A stretch of DNA of 47,185 nucleotides from Defluviitaleaceae bacterium (GCA_009780015.1 WRAW01000011.1:1-47185); one strand, 5' to 3'. Shown: positions 13,906-23,074, numbered from the stretch's first letter. Translations and numbers: made by a program. Notes: generated by a model not told the origin, from the letters alone.

Positions 13906-14579
13906 TGCGCGATGAGATAAATGTGATAATATACGGCTTTGGCGGCTGCAATGACGATATTGCCTACTTGGAGAAATATTTGGAGGACAGGGGGATGGAT
14001 ACCTATGTCTTAACGCTTGCGGGTCACGGCGGAACCAAGCAGGACTTGCACGATACGTCTCATCTGGACTGGCTGGAGTCCGCCAGGCGTGAAGCCTCTG
14101 AAATCGCAAAAGGCTACGACAAAGTTAACCTGCTGGGCTTCTCAATGGGCGGCCTGCTTGGCATACATCTGAGCGAAATGGGCAAGGAGGGCAAGCTTGT
14201 CCTTATAAACACGCCCATATACTGCTGGAACTTCGGTGTTATTACGCGAAGCGTCATTGACGATCTGCGAAGCGGCGGCCGTGAAAACATATCTTACTAC
14301 ATGAAGAATTCCGGGAAATATTCAGCCAAGTCGATTATAGACTTTCTCAAGCTGCTCCATATGTCTAAGAATATAATATCCGGCGTTGAGCGTGAGTGCC
14401 TTATACTGCAATGTATTGACGACGAGATCGTCCACCATAAGAGCGCCGACTACATCAAGGAAAAGCTGGGCGACGGCGCGAAACTGCGGTATTACGACGG
14501 CGGCTTCCATCAAATATTTGTGAAGGCTCTGGATGTAAGGGATACTGTGTGCGAGGATATATACCGGTTTCTTAACTGA
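13905..14579 (+). CDS. alpha/beta hydrolase (carboxylesterase-like)
   Basis: This 224-residue soluble serine hydrolase resembles small carboxylesterases of the YvaK/Est30 kind. The oxyanion region is YGFGGCNDD near the N-terminus, the nucleophile elbow is LLGFSMGGLLG, the acid lies in CIDDEIV and the histidine in DGGFHQIF. Translation starts at GTG 13905, which shares its G with the TAG stop of the permease gene. The physiological ester is unknown. It forms a unit with the permease and the following membrane protein. Confidence 0.85.
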   Translation: MRDEINVIIYGFGGCNDDIAYLEKYLEDRGMDTYVLTLAGHGGTKQDLHDTSHLDWLESARREASEIAKGYDKVNLLGFSMGGLLGIHLSEMGKEGKLVLINTPIYCWNFGVITRSVIDDLRSGGRENISYYMKNSGKYSAKSIIDFLKLLHMSKNIISGVERECLILQCIDDEIVHHKSADYIKEKLGDGAKLRYYDGGFHQIFVKALDVRDTVCEDIYRFLN

Positions 14580-14595
14580 GGCGAGGGGCGGCGAT

Positions 14596-15465
14596 ATGAT
14601 AATATTGAGGGGCGGAGGGCTTAAAACGGCAAGCCTGGTATATGTGGTGCTTGGCGGGTTCAGGATTCTGTCGGGTATGGCGATGATGGTGATTTTATCA
14701 TTCTTTGCCATGTTCGGGGATATACCGCTGGATGACTACGCCGTAGCGTTCGGGCTGGCTGTTGTCACGGGTGCGTGGAGTATATTCGTGGGCGTGAAGG
14801 GTTTGCGCGCCAATTCCCCGGAGAAGGAGCGGCGGATTCCCAGGCTTTTCGCCGCGCGCCTGGCGGTGGACGCGGCTACGTTGGTTATAGTGTTTGCGGT
14901 AACAGGGCTTTTGCCGGCCGATCTGGTGTTTATGGCCATATTCTTCGGAATGTTCGGCATATTTGAGATCGTGGCGTTGTTCGTTACGGTTAAGTACTAC
15001 CGAGGTCTTAGGCGCAGCGAAGGCTTTGTTTACCACGATGGCGGCGACGAAATAATTATCGAGGGTGAAGCTCAACCCGCCGTTAGGTCGCCGGGAAGCT
15101 GGTGGCTTATAGCGTCCGGCCTGCTATACATTGTGTTCAGCATACCCGGCGTTGTACCGCTGATTGCGGCTGCTGCGGGCGGTGCGGCTGCGGTGTCTCC
15201 CGGAGATATCGTAAGCGGGATAGCTTCCGGGTGGAATATATTGGTGGGAGCGATGGGAATCAAGGGCTTCGACGCGCCGGACAGGGCCAATGTGCTGATC
15301 GGACTCGCTTCCGTCGGTATATGCTTACAGATAGCGGCGACTCTTGCCATGGGGCATGGTATCGGTATGTTGGCGCTGCTGGGCGTGATGCAGTTTGTTA
15401 TACCGTCTCTGTACTTTGTTGGGGCGTTCAAGAATAGGGCGGCCTACCGGTCGTCCGGCATGTAG
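14596..15465 (+). CDS. polytopic membrane protein, two 4-helix halves
   Basis: This 289-residue protein was not assigned to a named family. About eight hydrophobic helices fall in two blocks (residues 8-135 and 170-280), separated by a polar loop rich in acidic residues (about 140-168). The halves share the pattern LVYVVLGGFRIL / LLYIVFSIPGVV and then a helix with WSIFVGVKGLRA / WNILVGAMGIKG, so it looks like an internal duplication. A GAGGGG site precedes the ATG. It lies 16 bp after the hydrolase and 15 bp before the DUF362 lipoprotein, so it is in the same operon. Confidence 0.75.
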   Translation: MIILRGGGLKTASLVYVVLGGFRILSGMAMMVILSFFAMFGDIPLDDYAVAFGLAVVTGAWSIFVGVKGLRANSPEKERRIPRLFAARLAVDAATLVIVFAVTGLLPADLVFMAIFFGMFGIFEIVALFVTVKYYRGLRRSEGFVYHDGGDEIIIEGEAQPAVRSPGSWWLIASGLLYIVFSIPGVVPLIAAAAGGAAAVSPGDIVSGIASGWNILVGAMGIKGFDAPDRANVLIGLASVGICLQIAATLAMGHGIGMLALLGVMQFVIPSLYFVGAFKNRAAYRSSGM

Positions 15466-15480
15466 GGAAAGGAGAATGTC

Positions 15481-16746
15481 ATGAAGAGGATTGCAAAGAT
15501 TTGCGCGGCGATGTCAGTGGTGATGATTATGGGTATGGGCTGCCTGGCCGGTACGGATCAAGGCTCTTCCCAGGGGAGCGCGCCAAGCCCGGCCGCTCAA
15601 CCGGTTGCTGAAACGCCGGCTGCTGAAACCACAGCGGATGATGGAGACTGGCCCTTCGTGTCCACCGTGTTCGTGGAAGACACTGACGGCACTGACGACG
15701 GTATGGAGCGCCTGATCGCGTCCATGGAAGATTTTGGCTACGCGTTCTTTCAGACGGAAGAGCGGCCCGACGGGTTGTTTGCCGCTGACGACGTGGTGCT
15801 ACTGCAAATCAACGCCCAGTGGGACGAGCGCGGCGGTACGAACACAGACCTTATAGACCTGGTTATACGCGCGCTGCTGGATCATCCCGAGGGCTTTAGC
15901 GGCGAGATAATTGTTGCGGATAACGGCCAGGCGCAGTTTGGCAGCGCGGGACGGGGCGGCAGCCTTGACTGGGAAAATTCCAACGCCATGGACATCAGCC
16001 AGTCGACCATGACGGTCGTTAACCGTTTCAATGAACAGGGATATCATGTTACCGGCGTGCTGTGGGACGAATTTACCCTTGTGCGTGTAGACGAGTTCAG
16101 CGAAGGCGACATGACCGACGGCTTCGTGGTCGAGGATTATATGCGGGAAACAGGCTTCGAGATATCATACCCCAAGTTTACCACCGAGTTCGGAACCCAC
16201 GTGAGCTTCCGCGAGGGCATCTGGAACCCCGAGGACGATTCATTCGACAGTGAGCGCTTGAAGGTCGTCAACATGCCTGTGCTCAAGTCGCACTTTCTCT
16301 TCCAGGTGACAGGAGCGGTCAAGGGCTATATGGGAACCGTGTCCGACCGCCTGACGGGCCACCGCCCGCACAACAGCGTTGGCCTGGGCGGAATGGGAAC
16401 CCAGATGGCGCACACTCGTATGCCCGTACTGAATATAATGGACATGATATGGATAGCCCCCGACCGCGGCCCCGCCGCGCAGTTTGACCGCGCCGTGCAG
16501 ATTAACAAAATAGCGGTCTCCACCGACCCTGTAGCGCTGGACGTTTGGGCTACGGTCAATGTGCTTATGCCCGAGGCGGAGCGCTTCCCTGGCGGACGCG
16601 CCGCGCCGATGAGCCCCGAGGGCGACGAACCCGGCACATTCGGTCACTGGCTGCGCCTCTCTCTCAACGAGATGCTTGACGCCGGATATGATTTTACGAT
16701 GGATATAGCCGAGATCGGCGTAGTTGAAGGCGGGCAGGCGCAATAA
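15481..16746 (+). CDS. DUF362 domain lipoprotein
   Basis: This 421-residue exported protein has a lipoprotein signal with lipobox cysteine C21 (MGMGC), then a low-complexity linker rich in S, P, A and E to about residue 55. The DUF362 domain follows, with conserved-looking ADNGQAQFG, NMPVLKSH, GAVKGYMG and STDPVALDVWA. DUF362 proteins are of unknown function and are often fused to ferredoxin domains; here no iron-sulphur cysteines are present. AGGAG lies just before the ATG. It is the last gene of the 13.0-16.7 kb cluster; the next gene has its own promoter. Confidence 0.85.
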   Translation: MKRIAKICAAMSVVMIMGMGCLAGTDQGSSQGSAPSPAAQPVAETPAAETTADDGDWPFVSTVFVEDTDGTDDGMERLIASMEDFGYAFFQTEERPDGLFAADDVVLLQINAQWDERGGTNTDLIDLVIRALLDHPEGFSGEIIVADNGQAQFGSAGRGGSLDWENSNAMDISQSTMTVVNRFNEQGYHVTGVLWDEFTLVRVDEFSEGDMTDGFVVEDYMRETGFEISYPKFTTEFGTHVSFREGIWNPEDDSFDSERLKVVNMPVLKSHFLFQVTGAVKGYMGTVSDRLTGHRPHNSVGLGGMGTQMAHTRMPVLNIMDMIWIAPDRGPAAQFDRAVQINKIAVSTDPVALDVWATVNVLMPEAERFPGGRAAPMSPEGDEPGTFGHWLRLSLNEMLDAGYDFTMDIAEIGVVEGGQAQ

Positions 16747-16755
16747 AAGAATTTG

Positions 16756-16784
16756 TTGAAATTGCAGCTTAGATGCTGTATAAT
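16756..16784 (+). promoter_or_regulatory. promoter of ridA
   Basis: TTGAAA (16756-16761) and TATAAT (16779-16784) have a 17-bp spacer, 32 bp before the start codon. Confidence 0.75.
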
Positions 16785-16816
16785 TGTATAAAATAACTTA
16801 CCGAGGAGTTGCACAT

Positions 16817-17197
16817 ATGGCAAAGGAAATAATCAGCACAACCAATGCCCCGGCTGCCGTCGGGCCGTATTGCCAGGGCGTAAAGGCAAACGGATTCATA
16901 TACGTATCGGGGCAGCTTCCGATTGACCCGGCTACGGGCGAGATGATCCAGGGTTCCGTCGGTGAAAAGACGGCCAGGATACTGGAAAACGTCAAGGCAA
17001 TACTTGAAGCCGGCGGATCGTCCATGGACAAGTGCGTCAAAACGACGGTGTTTCTCACAGATATGAACAAGTTCGCGGAAATGAACGAGGTCTACAAGAC
17101 ATATTTTGAAGGAAATCTATGCGCGCGCTCCACAATACAGGTCGCGGCTCTGCCGCGCTTTGAGGAAATCGAGATTGAGGCCGTTGCACTGGCATAG
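16817..17197 (+). CDS. ridA: RidA family 2-iminobutanoate/2-iminopropanoate deaminase
   Basis: This 126-residue trimeric cytosolic enzyme hydrolyses reactive enamine/imine intermediates released by PLP enzymes such as threonine dehydratase. Hallmarks are GPYCQG near residue 16, FIYVSGQLP, the substrate-binding arginine R104 in CARSTIQVAALP, and E121 in IEIEAVAL. Length is typical. GAGGAG lies nine nt before the ATG at 16817; the earlier in-frame ATG at 16784 is inside the promoter. It is monocistronic, with its own promoter and terminator. Confidence 0.95.
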   Translation: MAKEIISTTNAPAAVGPYCQGVKANGFIYVSGQLPIDPATGEMIQGSVGEKTARILENVKAILEAGGSSMDKCVKTTVFLTDMNKFAEMNEVYKTYFEGNLCARSTIQVAALPRFEEIEIEAVALA

Positions 17198-17226
17198 GCC
17201 CGGCCGGCGCCGAATAATACGTCGAA

Positions 17227-17257
17227 GGCAATACAAACACGATTTGTATTGCCTTTT
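17227..17257 (+). terminator. intrinsic terminator of ridA
   Basis: The 11-bp perfect stem GGCAATACAAA / TTTGTATTGCC has a 5-nt loop and is followed by TTTT. Confidence 0.88.
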
Positions 17258-17303
17258 AGCATGGCGAAGACCAATACGGAGGTGTGAGGATGAACCCTGT
17301 AGC

Positions 17304-17523
17304 TAGGGCGTGTTTGAAAACCCCATTTCGACGTATTTTCGGCGCTTCTTCCGTCAGTCGTTGTCAGCGCATCCGCCTGCGCTGGCGCTTCGGATGCTAA
17401 ACGTGTGCCACCGGCACACAGCATCCTTGCGAACCACTGCAGGTTCGCGGCGTCAGCGCTTCCTAGCCTGACGAAAAAATCACTCGAAAATTCGCCGAAA
17501 GCGGGTTTTCAAACACACCTTAG
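17304..17523. mobile_element. MITE-like element E
   Basis: The left arm GGGCGTGTTTGAAAACCCC and its right partner form imperfect inverted repeats of about 35 bp. TAGG is present at both junctions. It contains the large core hairpin (17392-17426) and the small hairpin (17429-17448), whose stem is GCGAACC/GGTTCGC instead of GCGTACC/GGTACGC, a paired change. It has inserted in the first codons of a membrane-protein gene. Confidence 0.8.
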
Positions 17524-17527
17524 GGGA

Positions 17528-17851
17528 ATGGCGCGAGTAGTTGCGGCGGGCTTGACAGCGGGGGTTTTGTCCTCGGTTGCGGCGGCATTGATTAACGTGG
17601 AGTATGGGAGTATGGTTCACGGTATAATGTCCGGTATGATTGGAAGCGGAGTTGTCGGATTGTTCGTATTTTTTAGCGGGAAACCCGGTATGGTGGTAAA
17701 ATGTATGATGACATGCGCCATTGCGAGTGTTGTTGCGGTGATTGCCGCAAATCTTATCGGGTTTGAGTCGCTTGGGGTAATCGGCGTTGCGGCCGCTCTT
17801 GGGTGCGGAAGCTTGCATATCTATGAGGGTAAGCCTGACAATGCCGGATAA
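17528..17851 (+). CDS. remaining open frame of the split membrane protein
   Basis: From ATG 17528 a 107-residue hydrophobic protein stays open (MARVVAAGLTAGVLSS...), with four predicted helices and the same layout as the next gene. The ATG is directly at the edge of element E with almost no spacing from AGGGG, so translation is probably weak. An in-frame extension upstream to 17405 is made of element sequence and is not native. Function is unknown. Confidence 0.55.
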   Translation: MARVVAAGLTAGVLSSVAAALINVEYGSMVHGIMSGMIGSGVVGLFVFFSGKPGMVVKCMMTCAIASVVAVIAANLIGFESLGVIGVAAALGCGSLHIYEGKPDNAG

Positions 17852-17890
17852 TGAGTGCAATATACTGCTTTATGCAGGGGGTATGGGCGG

Positions 17891-18211
17891 ATGAAGATTG
17901 ATAGAAAGAAAATAGCGAAATTTGTCGCTATTGCGGCAGCCGTAGGGATTGTGGGAGGTGTGATTGGAAACTTATGGCCGTTTGAGTTTGGGAGGATTGT
18001 TGACAGCGTAATATTTATCGCAATGGGAAGCGCGGCTGTGGGCGCGTACTTTCACTTCAAAGGAGAAGGAAGAGACGTCGTAGTCAAGAATGTGATAACG
18101 GGCGCGGTTGCGGGTGTTGTTGCGGTAGTTGTCGCGAGTCTTCTAGGAGGGGACGACGTGCTCGTAAGGTCGGTAGGTTTTGCGGTTGCGGTCGTATATG
18201 CCGTTGATTAA
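17891..18211 (+). CDS. small membrane protein, paralogue of the split gene
   Basis: This 106-residue protein starts [19 protein letters not shown] and has four hydrophobic helices with a conserved polar loop after helix 2 ([25 protein letters not shown], compare FSGKPGMVVKCMMTCAIASVVAVI in the split paralogue). I do not recognise a family. The start at 17891 is preferred because upstream in-frame residues are polar and lack helix pattern; AGGGGG lies about 12 nt upstream. The stop is 20 bp before uvrB, so cotranscription with uvrB is possible. Confidence 0.7.
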   Translation: MKIDRKKIAKFVAIAAAVGIVGGVIGNLWPFEFGRIVDSVIFIAMGSAAVGAYFHFKGEGRDVVVKNVITGAVAGVVAVVVASLLGGDDVLVRSVGFAVAVVYAVD

Positions 18212-18231
18212 GCCAGCGAAAGAGGATGACT

Positions 18232-20217
18232 ATGGAATTTCAGGTAGTAGCGCCGTTTGAGCCTACGGGCGATCAGCCCCAGGCTATTGATGCCCTGGCT
18301 CAGGGGTTTATCGACGGCAAGAAATATCAGACGCTGATGGGCGTCACGGGATCCGGCAAGACATTTACAATGGCTCATATTATACAGCGTTTGCAGAAAC
18401 CTACGCTTGTGATGGCGCACAACAAGACGCTGGCAGCTCAGTTGTACAACGAGTTCAAGGAGTTCTTTCCGAATAACGCCGTAGAGTACTTTGTGAGCTA
18501 TTACGACTATTATCAGCCCGAGGCGTATGTGCCGTCGAGCGACACATATATAGAGAAGGACTCGAGCGTCAACGACGAGATAGACAAGCTACGCCACTCG
18601 GCCACGGCTATGCTGTTCGAGCGCAGGGACGTGATAATTATCGCGAGCGTAAGCTGCATATACGGCCTTGGCGACCCCATTGACTACAACGAGATGTGCT
18701 TGACCTTGCGCGTGGGAAATATCAAAGACCGCGACGAGTGTCTGCGCAAGCTGATCGAGATACAGTACGACCGCAACGACATGAACTTTGTGCGCGGGAC
18801 GTTTCGCGTGCGCGGCGACGTTGTGGAGATTTTCCCGTCATATGCCAGCGACAGGGCTTACCGAGTCGAGTTCTTCGGCGATGAGATCGAGCGTATCAGC
18901 GAGATCAACACATTGACCGGAGAGATATTCGGATATCTGAAGCATATCACTATCTACCCGGCGTCGCATTACGTGACGTCGCGGCCCAAGCTGGAGCTTG
19001 CCATTACAGCTATCGAGGAAGAACTGCAACAGCGCGTCGAGGAATTCAAGCGCGAAGACAGGATTCTCGAGGCACAAAGGCTGATGCAGCGCACGAATTA
19101 CGATATAGAGATGCTTCGCGAAATGGGGTTCTGTTCCGGCATCGAGAACTATTCGCGCCATTTGTCGGGACGTCCGCCGGGCAGTACGCCCCACACGCTC
19201 ATCGACTACTTTCCCGACGACTTTCTGATTATCGCGGACGAGTCCCATGCCACCATACCTCAGGTACGGGGGATGTACGAGGGCGACAAGTCGCGCAAGA
19301 CGGTGCTGGTGGACTTCGGCTTCCGCCTGCCTTCCGCGCTGGACAACCGGCCGCTCAAGTTTGCGGAATTCGAGTCCAAGATGCGTCAAATGCTGTTTGT
19401 GTCGGCCACGCCGTCCGTATATGAGAAACAGAACGAACAGCAGCTTGTCGAGCAGGTCATCCGCCCGACAGGCCTGCTTGACCCCCAGATTCACGTGCGG
19501 CCTATCGCCGGGCAGATCGACGACCTTATGAGCGAGATACGCGCCACATGCGACAAGGGCTTCAAGACCCTTGTCACGACTCTTACAAAGAAGATGGCCG
19601 AAGACCTGACGACATACCTCAAGGATCACGGAATACGCGTGCGCTACCTGCACTCCGACATAGAAACCCTGGAACGCCTGGAGATCATACGCGACCTCCG
19701 TTTGGACGTCTTCGACGTGCTGGTGGGCATCAACTTGCTGCGTGAAGGGCTGGACATCCCCGAAACCGCCCTCGTCGCGATAATCGACGCCGACAAAGAG
19801 GGTTTTTTGCGCTCCGAAACGTCACTCATACAGACCGTGGGCCGGGCCGCGCGAAATTCCGAGTCGAAGGTTGTAATGTACGCCGATAACATCACCGGCT
19901 CAATGCAACGCGCCATTAACGAGACAAACCGCCGCCGCGAGATACAGATGAGTTACAACGCCGAACACGGCATAACCCCAACCACGGTAATCAAGAAAGT
20001 CCACGATATAATACAGGCCACCGAGACGCCCGAAGAGCGCAAGAAAAAGGGTCTCGACAAAGACCCGGAATCCATGAGCGACGACGAGCTGCGCGCCGCG
20101 ATCTCCGTACTGGAAAAGGAGATGCACCGGGCGGCGGCAGACCTGCACTTTGAGCGTGCCGCGCAGCTGCGCGACGAGGTCATGGCCATGAAGAAGCAGC
20201 TTTACAACAAGTCTTGA
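18232..20217 (+). CDS. uvrB: excinuclease ABC subunit B
   Basis: This is the damage-verifying helicase-like subunit of nucleotide excision repair; it is loaded by UvrA and recruits UvrC. At 661 residues it has normal length. Walker A is GVTGSGKT (37-44). The beta-hairpin region that clamps DNA has [20 protein letters not shown]. Walker B-like is [10 protein letters not shown], and motif VI is QTVGRAARN. The C-terminal UVR coiled coil [20 protein letters not shown] binds UvrC and UvrA. The start at 18232 gives AGAGG proper spacing; the ATG six bases earlier abuts the site. uvrA is on the same strand but 3 kb away, behind four unrelated genes and with its own promoter. Confidence 0.97.
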   Translation: MEFQVVAPFEPTGDQPQAIDALAQGFIDGKKYQTLMGVTGSGKTFTMAHIIQRLQKPTLVMAHNKTLAAQLYNEFKEFFPNNAVEYFVSYYDYYQPEAYVPSSDTYIEKDSSVNDEIDKLRHSATAMLFERRDVIIIASVSCIYGLGDPIDYNEMCLTLRVGNIKDRDECLRKLIEIQYDRNDMNFVRGTFRVRGDVVEIFPSYASDRAYRVEFFGDEIERISEINTLTGEIFGYLKHITIYPASHYVTSRPKLELAITAIEEELQQRVEEFKREDRILEAQRLMQRTNYDIEMLREMGFCSGIENYSRHLSGRPPGSTPHTLIDYFPDDFLIIADESHATIPQVRGMYEGDKSRKTVLVDFGFRLPSALDNRPLKFAEFESKMRQMLFVSATPSVYEKQNEQQLVEQVIRPTGLLDPQIHVRPIAGQIDDLMSEIRATCDKGFKTLVTTLTKKMAEDLTTYLKDHGIRVRYLHSDIETLERLEIIRDLRLDVFDVLVGINLLREGLDIPETALVAIIDADKEGFLRSETSLIQTVGRAARNSESKVVMYADNITGSMQRAINETNRRREIQMSYNAEHGITPTTVIKKVHDIIQATETPEERKKKGLDKDPESMSDDELRAAISVLEKEMHRAAADLHFERAAQLRDEVMAMKKQLYNKS

Positions 20218-20284
20218 TTTCGTTGTGTAAGCTGTGCTTGATGCGTAAGAGCATTATCTATGCCAGATCAATAGGTGATAAGAC

Positions 20285-21034
20285 ATGAAATTTTGGGAGA
20301 GAGTAGTTTTATTTATTATAAGTAGTATAATGCGGCTTGCCGTAATTGTTACTTCGACAGTTGTAATGTTGCTCATGTGGCAAAGTATCGACGGTAATTT
20401 TCGTGAGTTTTTGGATTTTTTTGTGAACATTATTTTGGTTGGAGGTACTCTCGCAGCAGTTTATGTGGCAACTAAAGCATTGGAGCTGTCCAAAAACACA
20501 TCTGACAAGCAACTTGAACTCATGGAGATGGAATGGAAACCACACTTGTCCATTGCTGACATAATGCCTATTGTTGACGGGGAAGAGAGTGGCGTGACAG
20601 TCAGTTTCGATATGCAATTAAATAACGTCGGGAAAAGTGTCCTGCGCTATGAAGTCATTAGATTTCATGTTAACTTTGGCAATCATGATGTAAGCGGAGG
20701 ATGTGAGAACGATGATGCGAAGCTAGTGACTTCTGGATATTCAAGTGGTGTAATCGGTGTGAATTCAAGTGGTTTATTTGAGGGAGCGGGGCACCGCATA
20801 GAGCCTCACATTTTCGACACCACCCAAGATCAGGGCTCAAGTAGGAGAGTAAGGCTTTCGACTATTATAAAGTGTGATATAGACGTGAGGATAGTTTATT
20901 GGAGAGCCGATAATATTGGGATGAAGCATGTATTGGATCAATCTATGGATTTCATTTGTCTGAACGGCGATTGGAAAAAATCCATCAGAGAAACTGATTA
21001 TAGGGAGGTTCGTCATGTTGACGAAATAACTTAA
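20285..21034 (+). CDS. membrane-anchored protein of unknown function
   Basis: This 249-residue protein has two N-terminal membrane helices (about residues 7-31 and 42-62), a charged amphipathic segment ALELSKNTSDKQLELMEMEWKP, and a C-terminal beta-rich domain of about 160 residues outside or beneath the membrane. No family is recognised; the helix-helix-EWKP plan recurs in accessory genes of Firmicutes. It is AT-rich beside GC-rich uvrB, suggesting acquisition. AGGTGA precedes the ATG. Its stop is five bases from the stop of the convergent GT-C-like gene. Confidence 0.65.
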   Translation: MKFWERVVLFIISSIMRLAVIVTSTVVMLLMWQSIDGNFREFLDFFVNIILVGGTLAAVYVATKALELSKNTSDKQLELMEMEWKPHLSIADIMPIVDGEESGVTVSFDMQLNNVGKSVLRYEVIRFHVNFGNHDVSGGCENDDAKLVTSGYSSGVIGVNSSGLFEGAGHRIEPHIFDTTQDQGSSRRVRLSTIIKCDIDVRIVYWRADNIGMKHVLDQSMDFICLNGDWKKSIRETDYREVRHVDEIT

Positions 21035-21039
21035 ACTAC

Positions 21040-22245
21040 TTAGAAGTAGAAGTTCATAAAAGCGATTGTGCCGATTAAATTGGTGATGAAGCCCACCGCC
21101 ATCAGCGGAATATTGCAATACAGCCTGTCGCTTTGAATTGTTTTGAACGCGAGAATCAGCCCAAGGAATACTATGGGCAGGAGATCGACCGTGTAGCGGC
21201 TGCCGAACTGGTGTCCGCCTAATGTTCTGTGCAGGGATAAGGCGAATATGTGCAGCAGTATGAACACCGGAATGGCATATTGCATGATTTTCTCGCCTAT
21301 GTTCGTGTTGCTTCGCAAACCGGCGAAAAAGTATATTGTATAAGAAACTACGATGGGTGAGGCGATCCAGAACGCGTGGCCGCCAAATTCCGGGAAGGAG
21401 ATCACGCGGCCGTGCAATTGCGGCAAGCCCCGGAATATTGTTCTCAGGTTGTCGGGGAGGTGCGCCAAGCTGAACTTATCGTGGCCGAAATCCGTAAATT
21501 CGGGAAGGAAATCGTGCCCGAGCTGAAATATGTTTCCGAAGCGCGCGAAGTTAAGCCCCAAAAAGGATACGCCAAGAACAAGGGCGGGGATGCTGTACAT
21601 CAGTAGCCGCGCTATGAAGGTCTTAATGTCCGGCGCTTGTTCCCGTTCGTAGATAAGGTAGAATATTATCGGCATGAATATGCCTTGAAGCGGCCGGCAG
21701 CCCATAGCCATGCACAGCAAGAGCAGGGATGTGTTCGAATGCCTGCGCGAGGGCGTCGTGGCATAGTAGATCGACATCAAAGTGAACAGGAACGACAGGT
21801 TTTGCGCGAGATACCAGACGGCTCCCCATAGGGCTATATGAAGGTAATTTGTGCCAAGGATCAGGAATAGGCTGAGGAACAGGGCGTGGTTCTTGTCCTT
21901 TAAGTGGAGTTCGGCCAGCTTGTATGCGTAGAATGTGGCCAGGAGCGCCGTGGCCAGGGCTATAACGTGGTCGGGGGTAGTTCTGCCGAAGATGAGGACA
22001 AGGGGAAGCATCAGGAACGAGGGGAACGGCGGGAAACTTATGAAGTACCGCCCGTCAAACACCGCGATCTCTAAGTGTCTGTAGTTGTAGACATCCAGCC
22101 TGCCGTTCAGCCATGCCTCCGCCTGTATTGAGTAAGAGTTAAAATGGTTTACGGCAAGAGGATAAAATCCCGAGTACAGGTATATTGCCGAAAATGCGAT
22201 CAGGGCGGAACCGAATAGAATTACGTAGTGCCGGTATGTTGACAT
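21040..22245 (-). CDS. polytopic membrane protein, GT-C glycosyltransferase-like
   Basis: This 401-residue protein has about nine to ten helices. The first periplasmic loop has acidic and aromatic residues followed by GRYFISFPPFPSFLMLP, a pattern I associate with integral-membrane glycosyltransferase-like proteins using polyprenyl-phosphate sugars. Later loops carry GCRPLQG and GHQFGSRYTVDLLP. No substrate can be named. AAGGTAA lies 8 nt before the ATG. It is downstream of the TM2/DUF2752 pair on the same strand. Confidence 0.65.
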   Translation of the reverse strand: MSTYRHYVILFGSALIAFSAIYLYSGFYPLAVNHFNSYSIQAEAWLNGRLDVYNYRHLEIAVFDGRYFISFPPFPSFLMLPLVLIFGRTTPDHVIALATALLATFYAYKLAELHLKDKNHALFLSLFLILGTNYLHIALWGAVWYLAQNLSFLFTLMSIYYATTPSRRHSNTSLLLLCMAMGCRPLQGIFMPIIFYLIYEREQAPDIKTFIARLLMYSIPALVLGVSFLGLNFARFGNIFQLGHDFLPEFTDFGHDKFSLAHLPDNLRTIFRGLPQLHGRVISFPEFGGHAFWIASPIVVSYTIYFFAGLRSNTNIGEKIMQYAIPVFILLHIFALSLHRTLGGHQFGSRYTVDLLPIVFLGLILAFKTIQSDRLYCNIPLMAVGFITNLIGTIAFMNFYF

Positions 22246-22287
22246 GTGAATTGTTACCTTCTTCCACCTAGGATGTGCTGTACCTGG

Positions 22288-22665
22288 TTATATCCCGCGC
22301 ACAATGTTATAATACCAAGACGCTAACATTAACAGCACGGCCGCCGCGACGATCCATTTGTTCATTAAAAGCGCATTAAGACGCGTGGCGGCGCGCTTAT
22401 TTGAAAACGCATCGATCAGCGTACAGGTAAAGTGTGCAGCCACGCCTGCCATCAGAGGCAGTACCAAAATATTCATTTTGAACGCGTTGACAAAATCAAA
22501 CCGGCTTATATAAATACCGGCTCTGAACAAGCCGCATCCCGGGCAGGGAATATCAAAAATCAGCTTAAAAACACATGGAATAAAGATAGACGTATTGATA
22601 GCTGCAATGAACGCCAATACGCCTACCCCATATGCCAGCAGTACCCTTTTATTGTAGCCGGCCAT
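22288..22665 (-). CDS. DUF2752 family membrane protein
   Basis: This 125-residue protein has three helices and the family signature PCPGCGLFRAGIYISRFDFVNAFKMN: a CPGCG motif at the membrane face and a charged helix. Function is unknown; the cysteines may bind metal or be redox active. Its start overlaps the TM2-domain gene by 17 bp, so translation is coupled. TM2 and DUF2752 genes are often neighbours in Firmicutes and Bacteroidetes, suggesting a joint job. Confidence 0.85.
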   Translation of the reverse strand: MAGYNKRVLLAYGVGVLAFIAAINTSIFIPCVFKLIFDIPCPGCGLFRAGIYISRFDFVNAFKMNILVLPLMAGVAAHFTCTLIDAFSNKRAATRLNALLMNKWIVAAAVLLMLASWYYNIVRGI

Positions 22666-23014
22666 AACTTCTCATACTGTCAAGCACTTGCATAAGCTTA
22701 TTGTAATTGACATCCCGTACCCTATTTGAGATCAAGAAAATGTCGATAATCCACCAAATTAAGCAACCGCCGAGAGTAATGAGTTTCAACACTCCAAGCA
22801 AGGTGTCGCCGATCATAAAGCGATCCACGCCGAACTCGCCGATAAATATGGATACAAGCAGCATTGTCATCGGGTCTTTCATTTGGATAGAATATAATTC
22901 ATTAAGCCTTTCCTCCGGCATACTTGCAAGCCTTTCCTGAATATAAGGCAAAGTTTCCGACCGGAAAAATTTGCTGTTTGCCAGCATGTACATATCAACC
23001 TTGTTAGATTGCAT
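22649..23014 (-). CDS. TM2 domain membrane protein
   Basis: This 121-residue protein has a soluble N-terminal helical part (about residues 1-48), then the TM2 domain: helix LLVSIFIGEFGVDRFMIGDTLLGVLKLITLGG and helix CLIWWIIDIFLI, with the conserved DRF and GVLKL...GG...IWWIID pattern. The C-terminal tail is polar. GGAGG lies five nt before ATG 23014; the ATG at 23029 overlaps that site and is rejected. The biochemical role is unknown. Confidence 0.88.
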   Translation of the reverse strand: MQSNKVDMYMLANSKFFRSETLPYIQERLASMPEERLNELYSIQMKDPMTMLLVSIFIGEFGVDRFMIGDTLLGVLKLITLGGCLIWWIIDIFLISNRVRDVNYNKLMQVLDSMRSYGRLQ

Positions 23015-23045
23015 GTTCCCCTCCCGCATTATTTATAATATTACG

Positions 23046-23074
23046 ATTCTACACCATTTACCGATTAATTACAA
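23046..23074 (-). promoter_or_regulatory. possible promoter of the TM2/DUF2752 genes
   Basis: On the minus strand TTGTAA (23069-23074) and TAGAAT (23046-23051) are 17 bp apart, 31 bp before the start codon and divergent from the uvrA promoter. Confidence 0.5.

Larger units (their letters stand above)
17290..17851 (+). pseudogene. small membrane-protein gene split by element E
   Basis: A good ribosome site (GGAGGTG, 17280-17286) precedes ATG 17290, which reads MNPVAR and then enters element E, where the frame ends at a TAA about 35 codons on. After the element the frame resumes as GMARVVAAGLTAG. Removing 17304-17523 while keeping one copy of the TAGG that occurs at both junctions joins them in frame as MNPVARGMARVVAAGL. 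The rebuilt protein matches the plan of the adjacent paralogue at 17891. I infer a recent insertion into codons 5-6. The intact protein would be about 114 residues. Confidence 0.65.

Noticed and set aside
17405-17527. N-terminal extension of the membrane protein at 17528
   Set aside because: The extra 41 residues are encoded by element E, including its hairpin region, and are not native protein.
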